Shown piece by piece: positions 44,191 through 57,245 of a stretch of DNA of 64,000 nucleotides. Under the pieces are notes generated by a model that did not search any database, had not been told where the DNA came from, and saw nothing but the letters and a program-made list of their open reading frames with translations. Origin of the DNA: Polytrichum commune (taxonomy: Eukaryota > Streptophyta > Polytrichopsida > Polytrichales > Polytrichaceae); the NCBI GenBank assembly GCA_950295325.1, contig OX485805.1:7564501-7628500 (forward strand). The letters are read 5' to 3'. The stretch's first letter is position 1. Each line of letters begins with the position of its first letter. A program made the translations under genes and the position numbers.

Positions 44191-46768
44191 ACAAACCCTC
44201 AAATTTTGATATGGAAGATACCTAGGGAACTACCGAATATAACACATCCTTAAACAAGACATACCCCCAACATGTAAGCTATGCACATCCCCCCCCCCCC
44301 CCACACACACACACACAATGACACATGCCTCCATGTATTATCATGTTGCACTAATAAGCACATAGACAACCCAAAGGACAAACCGACATAATAAAGCAGT
44401 ACACGCGTGAGCAAATACATTGCTTGCCCACCCCACAACCCGATGCTTTGCCCTAATTAACACCATCAAAATTAAGGACCCCACACCAAACAACACCATC
44501 CCCTCATGGCTACTCCCATGTGCATGTTACCTACCAAGTTGTAAATGCCTAGCCTGATTTCCACCAAATACACTATGCATCTTAGGGGCCCCACCTACAG
44601 CTAAATTGCCTTTCACACCCAACCCGAACCCCAAAGTACAAATATTTGAGATCACTTATTGCAATGATAGATTCCCCACCAAAGCTACACTGAAAGCTAA
44701 ATAAATACACCATTCTACACCCACTTCTATCCCAATTAGGGTGGACAATACTACCTATTATAATCATGGCAAGAATACAAGGCCAAATCACACAATATCT
44801 ACTAAACACTTCCAAGACCTACATATTCCCAACTCCAAAATCCATAAACTAATGGAATCCTTCTCACAAATTGCTATAAGGTACCTAGCACACATTATTC
44901 TTAAACAAAAAAGAATTAGAAGGGGAAAAAAAAAACCCAATCCCATTCGACTAAAGTACCCAGTAACACTGAAACCTAAAACTAACATATAACACATAGA
45001 CCTAACACTAAGCACACGCTCCACCTATGAAAATAAGCATTAAACCACCCCACTCCCATGCCCACGCAGACACATGAAGGAGGCAGTGAATGGACATTGC
45101 ATTTGAGTGTAGAAACAATGACATCCTTTTTCTTTCTTGCATCAAGAAAACAACAATTTAACTACCCATCATGCATGTTGGATTAGGTGTAAATTACTTA
45201 TTTTGACCCAAAATGCCACGTGTCACCATGTAAGTGGTTGGAACATTTCAAAAGATGACATGGACATTGGCTTTACGCAAAGATATCCCGATTTAGACCT
45301 AGATGTACGGTATGCATGACAACAAGAGTAGAAATTTTGTCTTGATATTTTATATTATGGTGTATGAATAATTTGATTTTGAAATTAATGTGGAATAGTT
45401 TTGTGTAGGTAATTCACATGAGTGTGGTGCAATGGTATGTAAGAACATGCTTAACAATTATCAAGATTTTTACAATCACATGCAAAGGTTGATACCCAAT
45501 TGCCACTATAAAAGTAACTTGGACTATTCATATACTAGACCCAATATTTGCATCAAAGCCATCTTGATATGTGTATGTTTTGGCTTGAGTGTTGAGGTCA
45601 TTGCATGCTACATAGACCAAACTATTACAAAAAAAAATTATGTATAGATATATGGATACATAAATATCTCTAAAACATGTTGAATTACATGTACCCAAAT
45701 AAGTAGGAAGAGGAAGAAAAACGTTGATTACATAGACTTGGCTAATCTCAAATATGCTTATACCCGAGTAACATTGCATGGACCACAATACTTTCAAAGA
45801 CTCCACACTAAGTTCTAATTGAGTGGGATCCCAAAGGACATGCACCTTCCATACACATGACAATTTTGGAACTTTTGTTTTGTGAGACGAACTTTTTGAT
45901 GTTACCTACATAATGTAAGGTACGTGGCCGATTGTAAGCACTTCCAACTCCTCATGAGTCCGGAATCTACATTGGATTGGCCTTGTATGGTTAGAATTTG
46001 CAAACAATGTAATTCAAAATTTAGAATTGAAGTTGAGATGAAAAGAATTGAGAGATTAAAATGATAATACTCCTTGTCCTTAAACTAGCACAAACACCCT
46101 TTCCATTGTGTTATCCATTAAATCTATGATGATTAATGTATGTTGAGCACACGGTCCACTATCATGTTAACATATGTCTTTTTGATGTCTAATCTTAATT
46201 ACAAGCTCAAATATAAGTATATGACTGAGAAGAGTGCTCATATAAGGTATGTGAGTGTTATTCAAGTTATTTACCATGTTCTCCAACTTCTATTGATTAC
46301 ATTTACACAATAATACTTGTGTTGCGTTAGCAAAACTTGGATTGAAATTTGGACTTTCTAGGTGATTTAGGTATGGTTATTGAAAATGCATGTTTGTTGG
46401 TTTCTTGATTGAATACAGAAGTCCTTTGATTGTGTTCAATGTGGAGCATGGAGTAGTAAATAAATAATTTAAGACATAGTCCAATCTCTTCCAAAACATG
46501 TGTAATTATGGTGTGTGTTCTTTGATCCTCACCAAACCACACACCAATCAAACATAGGGGCATGACTAAGAAATGAAACCGATTCGCACCCGCATACCTT
46601 AAAGCCCATACACATGAGCACAAACAAAATGTTGAATTGATGGGCACTACTAATTTATAATCCACAACCATCCAACATTTGTAGTGGAAGTACCTTAGAT
46701 GAATTCTTGGACATATCAAATGCCCAATGGTTGTGGTTACAAGAATCGATTGCCTTCGACACTGTGCA
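44191..46768. other. gene-free intergenic DNA
   Basis: No gene is supported. A poly-C to (CA)n tract is at about 44289-44318. Confidence 0.5.
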
Positions 46769-46835
46769 CTACACTAAATATTGTATTTAGTGTCACCGCC
46801 TATTGTCACCGCCTATTGTCACCGCCTACTGTCAC
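46769..46835. repeat. solo MITE family 1 terminus with 13 bp tandem repeat
   Basis: CTACACTAAATATTGTATTTAGTGTC (46769-46794) is the end sequence of the MITE family 1 elements. It is followed by GTCACCGCCTATT repeated three times plus a partial unit (46792-46835). The rest of a MITE is missing. Confidence 0.65.
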
Positions 46836-47798
46836 ATTGGTTCCCAACGAGGAAGAGTTCCCACGCAAGTGCAGGCAAGAAGACCAGACAGTGAAGGAAA
46901 CGTGGGAAGGACAAGGCCCAGCCAAATGAAGATGTGATCTAGCCCAAGGCAATGACTTAAGACCCACATTTTTTTTGCAACGCAACTTAATGATCCTACA
47001 ATATTGTACACTCCTTTAAAAAAAAACATAAAGCTATATGGATCGGATCAAGACCCAATTGGGATTTGGTGGTTAAGTTTAAGTTGTTATGTCAAGTGGT
47101 AGAATTAACATTGATTTAAACCTTGCAAGTTGATATCTAGTAGCTAGTCATAGATTGAGGCTTGCTTTGGGCTGGAGTACTTGACTTCTTTTTGGAATCC
47201 CTGGGAACAATTGCTCTTCTCACTTCCACACAAGTTTGGCGTGCTTCAATGTCAATTTTTCAAACCCTGAGGACTTAATATTATAGCATATATGCGACTT
47301 ATGTTTCATGGCATGATAAGCTCTCATTGTACCCGTCTGCAAATATATATATATAAATATAAAACGATGGGTGTTGGCAACTCTCGTCCCGAGGCAGTGT
47401 GTTATAACGGGTAACGTATAAGGTAGAAGTGCCTATAGCGGACACTTTGAGCACTACGGCCCCTTGTTACCTATTCTAGAAAGAAAAGATTCATTGTTTT
47501 GTTTGGATTAGCGGCAAAGTTATGAGCACGACGACATTAAGCTCACATGTATCATAAACATATCCAATTTCCATAGAAATGCTCATTTGACCCATTGTGA
47601 TTACATAGTCTGTCCCACCCACCCCTCCCAAATGGACAGTGTTGTTTGTTGACATTTCGTCTCCTTCAACCAATTTGGGTTTTGTTTTAGTCACTAGGTT
47701 AATAATGTTAATGATGCAGTATGTAGTTGTTCAATGTGGGAGGAAAATAGTTATCGGAATTGGGGTTAATGATGGCATCGGACACACTTCTACCTTAA
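46836..47798. other. gene-free intergenic DNA
   Basis: No gene or shared repeat recognised. Confidence 0.5.
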
Positions 47799-48340
47799 GG
47801 GGTTGTTTACATCTTGGACCATGAAGTCGTCATGTGCTCCTCTAAAATACGTGACTGGTTGTTGAACTTGTTCCAGGATGACCTCGCTTTACATCAAGGG
47901 GAAAAAAATGTAAGAGTGACCATGGAATTTGAGGTCCCCAACAAACTTGTTTTCAGGCCTACATTGTCCACTATCATGGTCCAAAAAAGGTTCTCTCGAT
48001 GCAAATGTTACGGGACTATGGCATAGAAATCCCGTTTTTATATTTTTAATTGTTTTTTTTTGCCAAATGTTTTTATAGTTATGCAGAAAGAAGGGGAGAA
48101 GATCAAACATAAAGGAATTTCTCAAAGCTACCCTTTTTGGACATATATTAAAAGAATAAGCACATATATGTATGATCACTTGTATTGGTCCATGTTTAGA
48201 GTACACCTAGCCAGGGGCCCAAAGGCTTTAAGAATGCACTCTTTAAGAAATTTGACCATGGAATTGTTACCATGAAGTGTGACCATGGAAAAATGCCCTC
48301 AAATATGGGACAACCTAGTGGTCCATGATATAAACAATCC
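47799..48340 (+). mobile_element. MITE-like family 3, copy b
   Basis: The left end GGGTTGTTTACATCTTGGACC and inverted right end GGTCCATGATATAAACAATCC pair. The interior is collinear with 39266-39846. Non-coding. Confidence 0.7.
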
Positions 48341-49315
48341 TTGAGGCCCATGATGCCACTTACTAAGGGTGGGTTTACATTAGAATATGGATTCAAGAGA
48401 CTCGGAGCCTAGGATACATGATAACCCTTAAACGTCTCAGAGGCCAAGACTAGGTTGCAAAAATTTGTATATTTGAGTTCTATACTTCCATTTTTGGCTA
48501 GGTATTTCAAGTATGATTTGTTTTCATATTCACTTTTCAAATTGGTTGACAAGTTGATGTTATTGAATATTTGAGTTTAATTACACATTTTGGGTGCCAG
48601 TGGATGCAAATAAATACATTGCATTTTGGTTTCTCAAACTAGCAAGAGTATTCACTTGAGCAAGAAAATCATGCCACATTAGCTCCACTTTGTTTTCCCA
48701 TGTCTTGGACCCATATCCTAGTGTAAGAAGCTCCTTGGGCCCATAATTTGGCACTCGACCAATAGGATTGTTTGATTTTGAAGTTTCTTTGGTCTTGGAC
48801 CTATTGAAAACCCTCCTTAATATTGTTAACTTGAGCAAGCCTCTGTTCTTTCTAACATTAGGCAAAGATACAAAACAATTCAAGTAACAAACCAAATCTA
48901 GTCCGGAACAATGAACAATAAATGAATCTTGCCTCCATTATTCCAAGATAATGGCATCTTGGCTCTTGGGAAAGGGAACATGTGCAAGTAATGCTATAGT
49001 AAACTTTCCGACGTAGATTGGAACACCTACTAAGATGATAGGTCATTCAATGAGGTAATTCGACCCATATTTGACCATAAATGGGTTTTGATGTATAGGT
49101 GCATATCCAAGTCTAAAATGTATGTATATGAAGAAAACTACAACACATCATCTATGAGTCTAATCTCAAGATTTTAGAAGATATTCACCTTGACTTCAAG
49201 AATAGCAAGTTCAATTCTCATGTTCCCCGTTTGGATTTGTTAGCATGCCTATGTAATTTATTGTTGACCCCTCGGGCCTCCATAAGTTGGAACATTGGAG
49301 ACCTAGGGCCACTTT
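48341..49315. other. gene-free intergenic DNA
   Basis: No gene or shared repeat recognised. Confidence 0.5.
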
Positions 49316-49797
49316 ACATTAGAGCTTGAGACTTCTTGACCAATGATAAACAAATTATGATGATTGGTTGAGAAGTTGGTGAAGGTCTAAGTTCACTTTA
49401 CACTAGACCTTGAGGACTCAAAGGACCAAAGAAATTGAAATGGATGAAAAATCTATGTGGCGTCCTACATGGCACCAAGTGGATAGTATTTTTTTATGGT
49501 CTATTGAATAATGTGTTAGACTCCATGAAACACAAAACTAAGGGCCGTGGCACCAACTAGATTTTGGCATTGGCTCCTACAAATATTATATTGCCATGAT
49601 GGGTTCCCAAACTACCTACTATTTTGGATTGTCCATAAAAGACATTCAAATCCCTGAACATGGTCCACTTCACTTTACACTAAGCTTGAGGGCCCATCAA
49701 TTGCAAAATTGGATTTCTATATTCCATGGTATGGCCAATTTTCAAGGACCCTTAGCTTTTCATGTTCATGGCTATTGAACATGTGTGAAGTTGCCCC
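49316..49797. mobile_element. diverged MITE with GGGCCACTT-type ends
   Basis: The left end GGGCCACTTTACATTAGAG and inverted right end CATGTGTGAAGTTGCCCC resemble the Tourist-like family 2 termini. The interior repeats TTCACTTTACACTAGACCTTG-like blocks and differs from family 2. Flanking CTA/TTA-like bases may be an imperfect 3 bp duplication. Confidence 0.5.
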
Positions 49798-50573
49798 TTA
49801 GGTCCTAGGGTTTATATATGTTAAATGTAGGTATTTATTATGGAAGGAAGGAATATATGCACTCTAAAATCAAGTCACTTGTCATTTTTAAATTGGTTGA
49901 CATGCACTTGCATGCCATGTGAAATCACATCCCAACACTAGTAAATTCCATATTCATTACAACAATTATCCCAATTAGTGTGTGTGGTACTAATTCCCAA
50001 AACACGCACTAATTTGCCAAGTCTCAAAATTAGTGAGGGCTGAACTTCTTAACGAGTGATACTAAATTCATGAAATCGTGCTCATTTACTATACATTTCA
50101 AGAAAATTAGTGCGTGCTCTAAGATGTTTGTAGAGTGATTAAAAATGAATAATGCTAGGATAAATAATGCTGATATTTTCAGTGAATAGTGTTTTCAACG
50201 AATAACATCAGGATGAACAATGTTTCCTAGATCTTTTGGTGGCACTAATTTCATAGTGTAAAGAAATTTAGTACCACCTTCACTTACTTCCCACGCTCAC
50301 TAATTGAAACAATCGGTGTAGTGCATGATGCACATTCTACGCTACCATCAATTTCCTCGTACAACACATTATTTGCTATTAATAATAATGTTGTTAAAAT
50401 CTCAAGTAGGCTAACCCATTTTGCCTAAACACACAATGTCGACACCTTAACACATTTTGGGTAAGTCGAAAATCCATGTAAATAAGATTGAAAATTAGAT
50501 TCATCCCTTGCATGTAAAGAATGTAGACGTAGTCTTGTTGCAATGACTTTTAGTTGTGCATCTACGGATATAA
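49798..50573. other. gene-free intergenic DNA
   Basis: No gene or shared repeat recognised. Confidence 0.5.
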
Positions 50574-51074
50574 GGGCCACTTCACACACGAGACTGAGAG
50601 CCTGTGACCATCACAATTCAAGCACTCTCATTGGTGGAAAAGGTGGAGCCGGTCCAAGTTCGCTTTACACTACTCTTGAGGGACCAACGGAGTATGTGAA
50701 TGCAAGATGGATGTTAAGTCGACATAGATTCCTACTTGGCATCGAATGGATCATGTTTCGTGGTCACATGGTTTACTTTTAAAAACCAACTCTTGGAGGT
50801 AGGCCTAACACAAAACCAAGGTACCATGGCACTCCCAACGTTTTCAAACGTTGGTTTATTCTATTTTATCATGTGTGAGAACCCGCATGAATATTGACAT
50901 TCATTGAAAGGGCATTTGGTTGAGGGCCCGGTCACATATGACTTCATTCTACACTTGAGGGTCCGTGACCACACTACATGATTTGGGAGGTGTGTTGGGA
51001 CCTCCTTTGGACACTTTCTTTTGGGCTCTCGCAATTTCATGGTCACGGCTCTTGGCTCATGTGTGAAGTGGCGT
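50574..51074 (+). mobile_element. Tourist-like MITE (family 2), copy III
   Basis: It starts GGGCCACTTCACACACGAG and ends GCTCATGTGTGAAGTGGC. It is the same length as copy II (about 500 bp) and retains the segment deleted from copy I. Flanking triplets are TAA and GAA, so the duplication is imperfect. Confidence 0.8.
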
Positions 51075-51385
51075 GAAGGCACTTAACAATATGTAATAAT
51101 ATGGGATTGAGGAAAGCAAAACCATTAAATGATCCCTTCAAATTTCCCGGGAAGTAAGTAAGAACGCATTCCTAGTTAATAGGCATAACCCTATGAAGTG
51201 AAGGAGATGTACACTACCACCACCACCAACAACAACAACGAAAGTGTGGTTTGCTCTTATGTCAACATCTTTAGTCACCGGGGTTTTGAATACACAAGTG
51301 GCACTATATATTGGAGTCACCGAGTGTGGTCCTTTTACTTTGGAGTATACGACAAAGGAAAGAGCAAATACAGTCCAACTAACTA
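51075..51385. other. gene-free intergenic DNA
   Basis: A short ACC/AAC trinucleotide tract lies at about 51211-51238. Nothing else is recognised. Confidence 0.5.
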
Positions 51386-51599
51386 CTACAATAAATGTTT
51401 TTATTTAGTGTCACTTGCTATATTGAATTACACAATGTCATATCTATCGTTTTTAACCAACAAATGTCAAGTTGGTTGTTCAGATATTGGAGAACATTAA
51501 CAACTGTGTTTGGTACAAAATCGCATCAATGGTAACAAAAAGATTTAGCATTGTGTAATTCTAAATAATAAGTGACACTAACCATCATGTTTAGTGTAG
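51386..51599. mobile_element. short foldback MITE related to family 1
   Basis: The left end CTACAATAAATG and the inverted right end CATGTTTAGTGTAG begin arms of about 52 bp, with shared inner words TTAGTGTCACTT and GAATTACACAATG in inverted orientation. At 214 bp it is about half the length of family 1 MITEs. It shares only their terminal motif. Confidence 0.75.
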
Positions 51600-51699
51600 C
51601 GACCTTTTTGAAAAATCAAAAACTTTTTTTCTTTCATTTTTTTTTCCTTGCTTCCCCCATCGCACTCTGATTTAGTGTCCGGGGGGGGGGGGAGGATTT

Positions 51700-51905
51700 T
51701 TGGGCATAATTGGTCAAAATCCTAATGTTTCCAAGTTGAATTGGTTACATGTTGTGATCTTTTGGTTTTCTTTATCATTTTGAAGCATATTCGATAGATT
51801 CCTCATAAAATGATCGGTAATTTTCATGAAGTCTTGAACTTCGACCGGTTATTTCTCAAACTCAACCGGTTCATATGTAACTAGCGGTTGATTCTCCACA
51901 CTCAT
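51700..51905 (-). repeat. ACCGGT-rich dispersed repeat R5, copy d
   Basis: On the minus strand it reads GAACCGGTTGAGTTTGAG, AACCGGTCGAAGTTCAAG, ATTACCGATCATTTT and AGGAATCTATCGAATATG, parallel to copy c. A poly-G tract (about 51681-51691) lies beside it. Confidence 0.65.
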
Positions 51906-51991
51906 TGCTTTGAGTTGCTCCAAGAAAGTCACTTCACTTTGTTGCTAGGAGACCCGAGTTACTAAGTTTTGCTCGTGCAAATCCTTGGCCA

Positions 51992-52060
51992 AGGCATAAC
52001 ATTACTAAGCAACTACATGATGGCCTCTTTCTAAGGAAAAAGGTTGCAATTTAAAAACTA
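51992..52060 (+). repeat. short dispersed repeat R6
   Basis: GGCATAACATTACTAAGCA, CTACATGATGGCC and TTTCTAAGGAAAAAGG match the copies at 6428-6482 and 26636-26700. Confidence 0.6.
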
Positions 52061-52374
52061 TGGTAATTTAAACCTACTTGTTGAAAAATTCAATGTACAC
52101 AACTTGAGTACTCCCCATAAACAAGGAATCATGGAATCAAAGGATAATTATGCTCATGTAAATACTTGGTCCCATGAAACGCATCCAAGGAGTTGTGCAA
52201 TGTTATGGGCCCATCATTTGTGTCAATGTTTTATTTATTTAATTTTAATTATTTATTTATCCTTTCCTTGAACTGAAAGATTTAAAAGTACCCCTTGCAC
52301 TTCTTTCTTGCCCCATCAATTGATGTAATTAAGTTCATGACCAACTAGCACACTAAGGTTCAAAAAATGGCCAA

Positions 52375-52768
52375 CAACACTCAAGGTGATATTTAGTGTC
52401 ATATGGTATTTCATGTCATTGTGGTAACTTTTTCGGATGACACATCTTTTGAATAGTTTACAAATACTATCATGGATGATGGATGAGTTCATCCATTGGC
52501 CAAAACCTTGCCTTCTCTTGTGAGCCACTTGTGATGAAATATTGTCATGGATGATTGAAATTCGGATGAAATATCACTTGGTAAGAGACAGTAGTAGCAA
52601 CACTGCAAATCTATAAACCCCCCCCCCTTATTTAAAAAAATTTATTTACAAGGAATGATAAATAATGTTGGGTTAACATTTAGTGTTGGTGACACTACAC
52701 CGCAATTTACAATTAGTATTGAGAAAGACAACTAGGATTGGTCACACTAAATATCATATTTAGCGTAG
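52375..52768 (+). mobile_element. MITE family 1, copy C
   Basis: The left end is CAACACTCAAGGTGATATTT and the right end ATCATATTTAGCGTAG. The interior is collinear with copies A and B (GGATGATGGATGAGTTC, GGATGAAATATCACTTGG, GTTGGGTTAACATTTAGTG). Confidence 0.8.
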
Positions 52769-53664
52769 TAAAAGGGTCACGACGTCATTGTAATAACATT
52801 GGACTTACAAGCTACTTTTTGACTAGCCAAAGTATTGTTGAAAAGTTGATCCAATATTGAGAAATTTGTGTAAATGAACAATTATTCTTTGAAAAATCAT
52901 AGTAAAAAATTTATGGCATCTAAGTGCTCGGGTGGTTTGCTATGAATTTAGACACCCTATACACAATAAATGTATAAAGAAAATAAATGTATACGTACTA
53001 ATGGTAGGCTGTACATAGGTTCATTTATTTATACTAAGCTTTTCAATTTAATGTGGAGAATACCTCACTACATAAATCAACTATACAAATATGGAATAAA
53101 TAGACCTTCATGACATATACAAAACCCTACAAAATGCATATAGTGGTCATGTGGGGACGATTATCATATGACAACAATGAATGAAAGTAACACATTTGTT
53201 GTCAGTTGTTTCTCCAAATCTTAAGGCCCCCTTTTGTACATCTATCTTTACTTAAAAGATTCAATAGCCTTTTTGAATGTACACACTAGGAAAAGAAGAA
53301 TACCTCTCCCTTATGTATCCCTTGAATAATACCTCTCTCTACACTCACGTTAGTTCATACATGGTATGAAGAGTCCACCTCCCCCCCAAGGTCTAAGTGT
53401 ATGTTAAATGCTACATGAAACTACCAAGTCATGTATCCATTATGTCCAAGATTTCAACTCCTTAAAACAATGTTTGAAGTGTTGGATTGATTTTATTTAT
53501 TTATTTATCCTTTTCTTTAAGGGCACATGTCCAAACTTTTGGATACTCCAAATTAAGTGCCCAGTAAGTCATGTAAGTCTCAAGAAGTTCAATGCCAAGC
53601 AAGAAAACATATCCGATATGACATGAACGTACAATGTATCCAACTTGTACCCAACCTAGCAAAT
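52769..53664. other. gene-free intergenic DNA
   Basis: No gene or shared repeat recognised. Confidence 0.5.
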
Positions 53665-53677
53665 GAATAAAAATAAA
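53665..53677. repeat. LINE stub target duplication, left copy
   Basis: GAATAAAAATAAA is repeated exactly at 53795-53807. Because the site is A-rich, its length may include part of the LINE tail. Confidence 0.7.
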
Positions 53678-53794
53678 AGGACCTCAGATGGGCATTGTTT
53701 CTTGATGTCCCCTCGGGTTGTGCTGGTTCATATGAGGTGGTTGTGTTTTTGGTTCCTTTCTTGAACTTGAATTTTCAATTTGTGCCAAAAAAAA
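53678..53794 (+). mobile_element. 117 bp LINE 3' stub, same family as 25439-26392
   Basis: ATGGGCATTGTTTCTTGATG, CCCCTCGGGTTGTGCTGG and CAATTTGTGCCAAAAAAAA align in order with the minus-strand 3' end of the LINE at 25439-26392, and the A run is the tail. It is an extreme 5' truncation, as is common for LINE integration, with 13 bp target duplications. Confidence 0.8.
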
Positions 53795-53807
53795 GAATAA
53801 AAATAAA
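53795..53807. repeat. LINE stub target duplication, right copy
   Basis: Exact repeat of 53665-53677. Confidence 0.7.
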
Positions 53808-56800
53808 TGGTTAATTTTTGGTATTTCCTCAAGTTCAATCATTGCCACCATGTATAGTGTACTATGAAGCCTGACTAGGGATACAATTTATACAACCTAT
53901 CATACGCAATTAATACGAGCCCTTATCAAGTCTTCAAAGCATTAAAAAAAAAGGGAAGTATGTAGCTCAATTACATGTTCAATGTATGGAGACCCAAATT
54001 GGACCCAAATGGGACGTTGATGAGTTAATGTGACAAAGGGAGCACAAAATAATAAACTTACATGCTTTCATTCATGTCAACACCATGAACATCAAGGTGG
54101 TTTTTTTTTGTTTTGTTTTTGTTTTTGTGGGTCTTCTTCTTGAAATTCAAAAATTCTTCACACTTTTTTTTAGAAGCAAAGACAAATGTCGTTGAGTTTG
54201 TTTTGTTATCATCGAAGGTCGCCATGGTTAGGGTTGGATATTTTTCCCACTCACGACCACGTTCCCCAACACCCACAAATAAAAGCCATTAGCTAAGCCG
54301 TTGAATAACATTTCTCCGGGCGGACTTGGCATCATCCTTTCTCACAACCCTAAAAACCTCAAAACCCTAAAATCCAAAAGTACGAAGGGATCCCCACGCC
54401 GATGGAAGGTGGGGGTGGGATGAGTGAGAGCGTGGTCTTGGGATGCGCTTCCGGTTTAGGGTTAGGTGTTGGTTTCATGTCACATTCTTTTGCCGCTTCC
54501 GCTCATGTGTGTGTACGAAATTAGTACTTTGGAGAATGTGTCAACCCCATTGAGGGAATGGGTGGGTGGGTGAATCATGGAAACGCTTTTTACAATGAGA
54601 ACTTCCAAAAACAATGATGCAAGGCCACCTAAAATTTCACAAATTGGAAGAAGAAGAAGGAGAGAGAAAAAAAATAAAAATAAAAAATAAAAATCCATTA
54701 TTTGTGAAACGGCCAACGCCCTTTCCCAATCCTAGATGGGAATATACTAGTAGATATTATTGTCCCAAGTTTGTCATTCTCAACGTTCTTGGGCATGCAC
54801 ATTGGTTGGTGATACCAAGGCAACGTTGGGTCCAAGTTGTGAGGAATATTGTGACCGCTTTCTCCAAGTGAACCTTGACCTTATTGAAACATACAAGTTT
54901 CAAGGCGAGCCTCCGAGGTTTTCAATTCAAGAGAAAATAGAATTATAACAATTATTCATATTCAAAAATAATAATGTTGGATAATAATATTTAATCTATA
55001 AGTTGTACTATTTCCAAGAAGCCTTTGGGTACTCTTTTTTTGTTTATGTTTTTGGAACATAAGAGGTGCTTTTGACCACCTGGCTAGTTCTTCTGTCAAG
55101 CAGAGGGAAGATTTCACAGGCAGGAATTAAACTCCCCACCACCCTGTTCAGGCATTTGGGTCCTCTTGAGAGTTGAGACGGTGTCTTTTCGTTTTAGTGG
55201 ATTTTGAGTGTCTTTACTAGACATGCATAATTGGAGGAAGTTGGCCATTTGGGATTGCAAATGCAATTTAACATGCATTCATAATTTGACACCACGAAAT
55301 TCGGGGCCTTGTTGTCTTCACCCAATCCTTAGCACATGTGTGTGTGTGTGTGTCCAAATAATCAGAATCTAGGTAATTTTAGGGTTTTTGATGAGTTGGG
55401 AAATAAGCAAGCAATGTAGGGAAATGTGAACACTCTTGCTTCAAGTGTTGTCATAAGTGCTTGTCATGTAGCCATTATGTAGATGACTATGTATTAAAAG
55501 CTTGTTGACATGATGTGTGCAAACATTTGGCACCATAGTGAAAATAATAAAGTGGGCGTGTGGCAACATTTTAGTCCATAAATGGCCAAAAAGTCCAAGA
55601 TTGTCTGTATAGAGGTTAAGTTTTAAAATATATTCAATGTTGGATGACTTTTAGAATAAAAATTACACTATAATATGGTTGAAATGAACTCTTACAAAGT
55701 TCTAGAAAGAAAAGGGAACGTCAATATTTATTGTACAACTGACATGCGATGTCCATTCAACAATTTCTACCCGTGAGTTGACCAAAGTGATCTCGAAATG
55801 GACTTTACAATGTCCGGATTTACACTAGTGATTTTATGCATCATGACCTTCATGTCAACCACCGAGTCCTCATGTGCATTCATCCAAGATTTGGCACCCC
55901 CAATCTTGTGATTAATCTTCCATACTAGGTCTTACTATAGTTCCTAGTTCTCGGTTCCTAAAGCTTAATTGCTTGTCGTGTCAACTTCAATAAGGAACTA
56001 TAGTAACTAGGAACTCCACGCAACATAATTTCAAATATTGTGTAACACTAAATACCCTAAACTATGTAATCCTAATGCACTCCATGTGTGAAATTTTAAA
56101 AGACACGCTTTAGTTGTTGTCCTTAGAAGTCATAATAAATAGTCTTATTACGTCCTAACTTCTGTAGTGTCACCCTCCGTATTGCCATTGCCTCTCTTAT
56201 ATTCCAAAACCCTAGGGAATGGATGTGCTTAGTTTAAGTCTCCCTCCTTGTTGTCACATTTTCCTCTCATATATCATGGAGCATTAAAATAATCCACTAA
56301 AGAATTCCAACCACACGCATGCATGCATCATGTTGTCATCATTGTAATTATTATCATTATTGCAATGTTGACTTTGTATTATTTCATAATGTTACATGCT
56401 AAACTAATTCTCCATTATTATGCATCCATGTTAACATGGCAAACCTTCTCAATTTCATGTGCACTTTGGTTGCCAAAAGTGTGATATCAGGAAGGTTGGA
56501 GTGAATTGTGGGCCACAATAATTTTCTACAACCCATGCTAATTCTCATAATGAGAATTTATGTGGGTCACATAGTTTTTCAACCCACACTAAGTTTCTAG
56601 TAGAAAATGAACATGGACCACATTAATTGTTCTTTAGAAAAATATTAATGTGAGCGATTATTTGATTTTGTGCTATTATTGTCTTATAATGAATATTCAT
56701 TGTGTCGATTGATAGTGTCCATTAAGACTTATGGGAAGACTCAAGTTCTTGGACCCACGTTATTTTCACCCTGACTAGAAAATTAGTATGGCCCTAATTA

Positions 56801-57049
56801 TTTCCATGCTAATTTTCCACCCACACTAATAGGACTTTCAAGTATACTCACATGTGAAATCCACTCAAACCAATGCATTACCGTGTACATGATTTTGATG
56901 TTGAGCATATTATGTTCTTTGCATGTTGTATGTTTTAAACTTTGGTATGATGCCTTAGTGTTGCTGCAAGGAAATCAATGCATCACTTGCATGCAAACAA
57001 TGGCTTGAGCTTCCATATGATTATGTTCATTCATTCATCCTACATGAAG
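53808..57049. other. gene-free intergenic DNA
   Basis: No gene is supported. A (GT)n tract is at about 55338-55353. A small inverted pair around 55929-56014 (TTACTATAGTTCC and GGAACTATAGTAA) suggests another minor foldback. Confidence 0.45.
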
Positions 57050-57051
57050 GC

Positions 57052-57083
<32 letters not shown>

Positions 57084-57213
57084 GTGTGTCACTATAGTGT
57101 CCATCCTCGAAAGGGGACAGTAGTATTGTCCCAATGTCCCCTTGTTCGGGTCATTGGCATTACGAACGGACACTTCATTCATGCCGGCCCCTTGCTAAAA
57201 AAGGACCGGAGTT

Positions 57214-57244
<31 letters not shown>

Positions 57245-57245
57245 G
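57050..57245. repeat. paired TCTA microsatellites around a unique 130 bp block
   Basis: (TCTA)n runs occur at about 57051-57082 and again at about 57214-57244, with about 130 bp of non-repetitive sequence between. This may be one split microsatellite or a repeat-flanked insertion. Confidence 0.75.
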
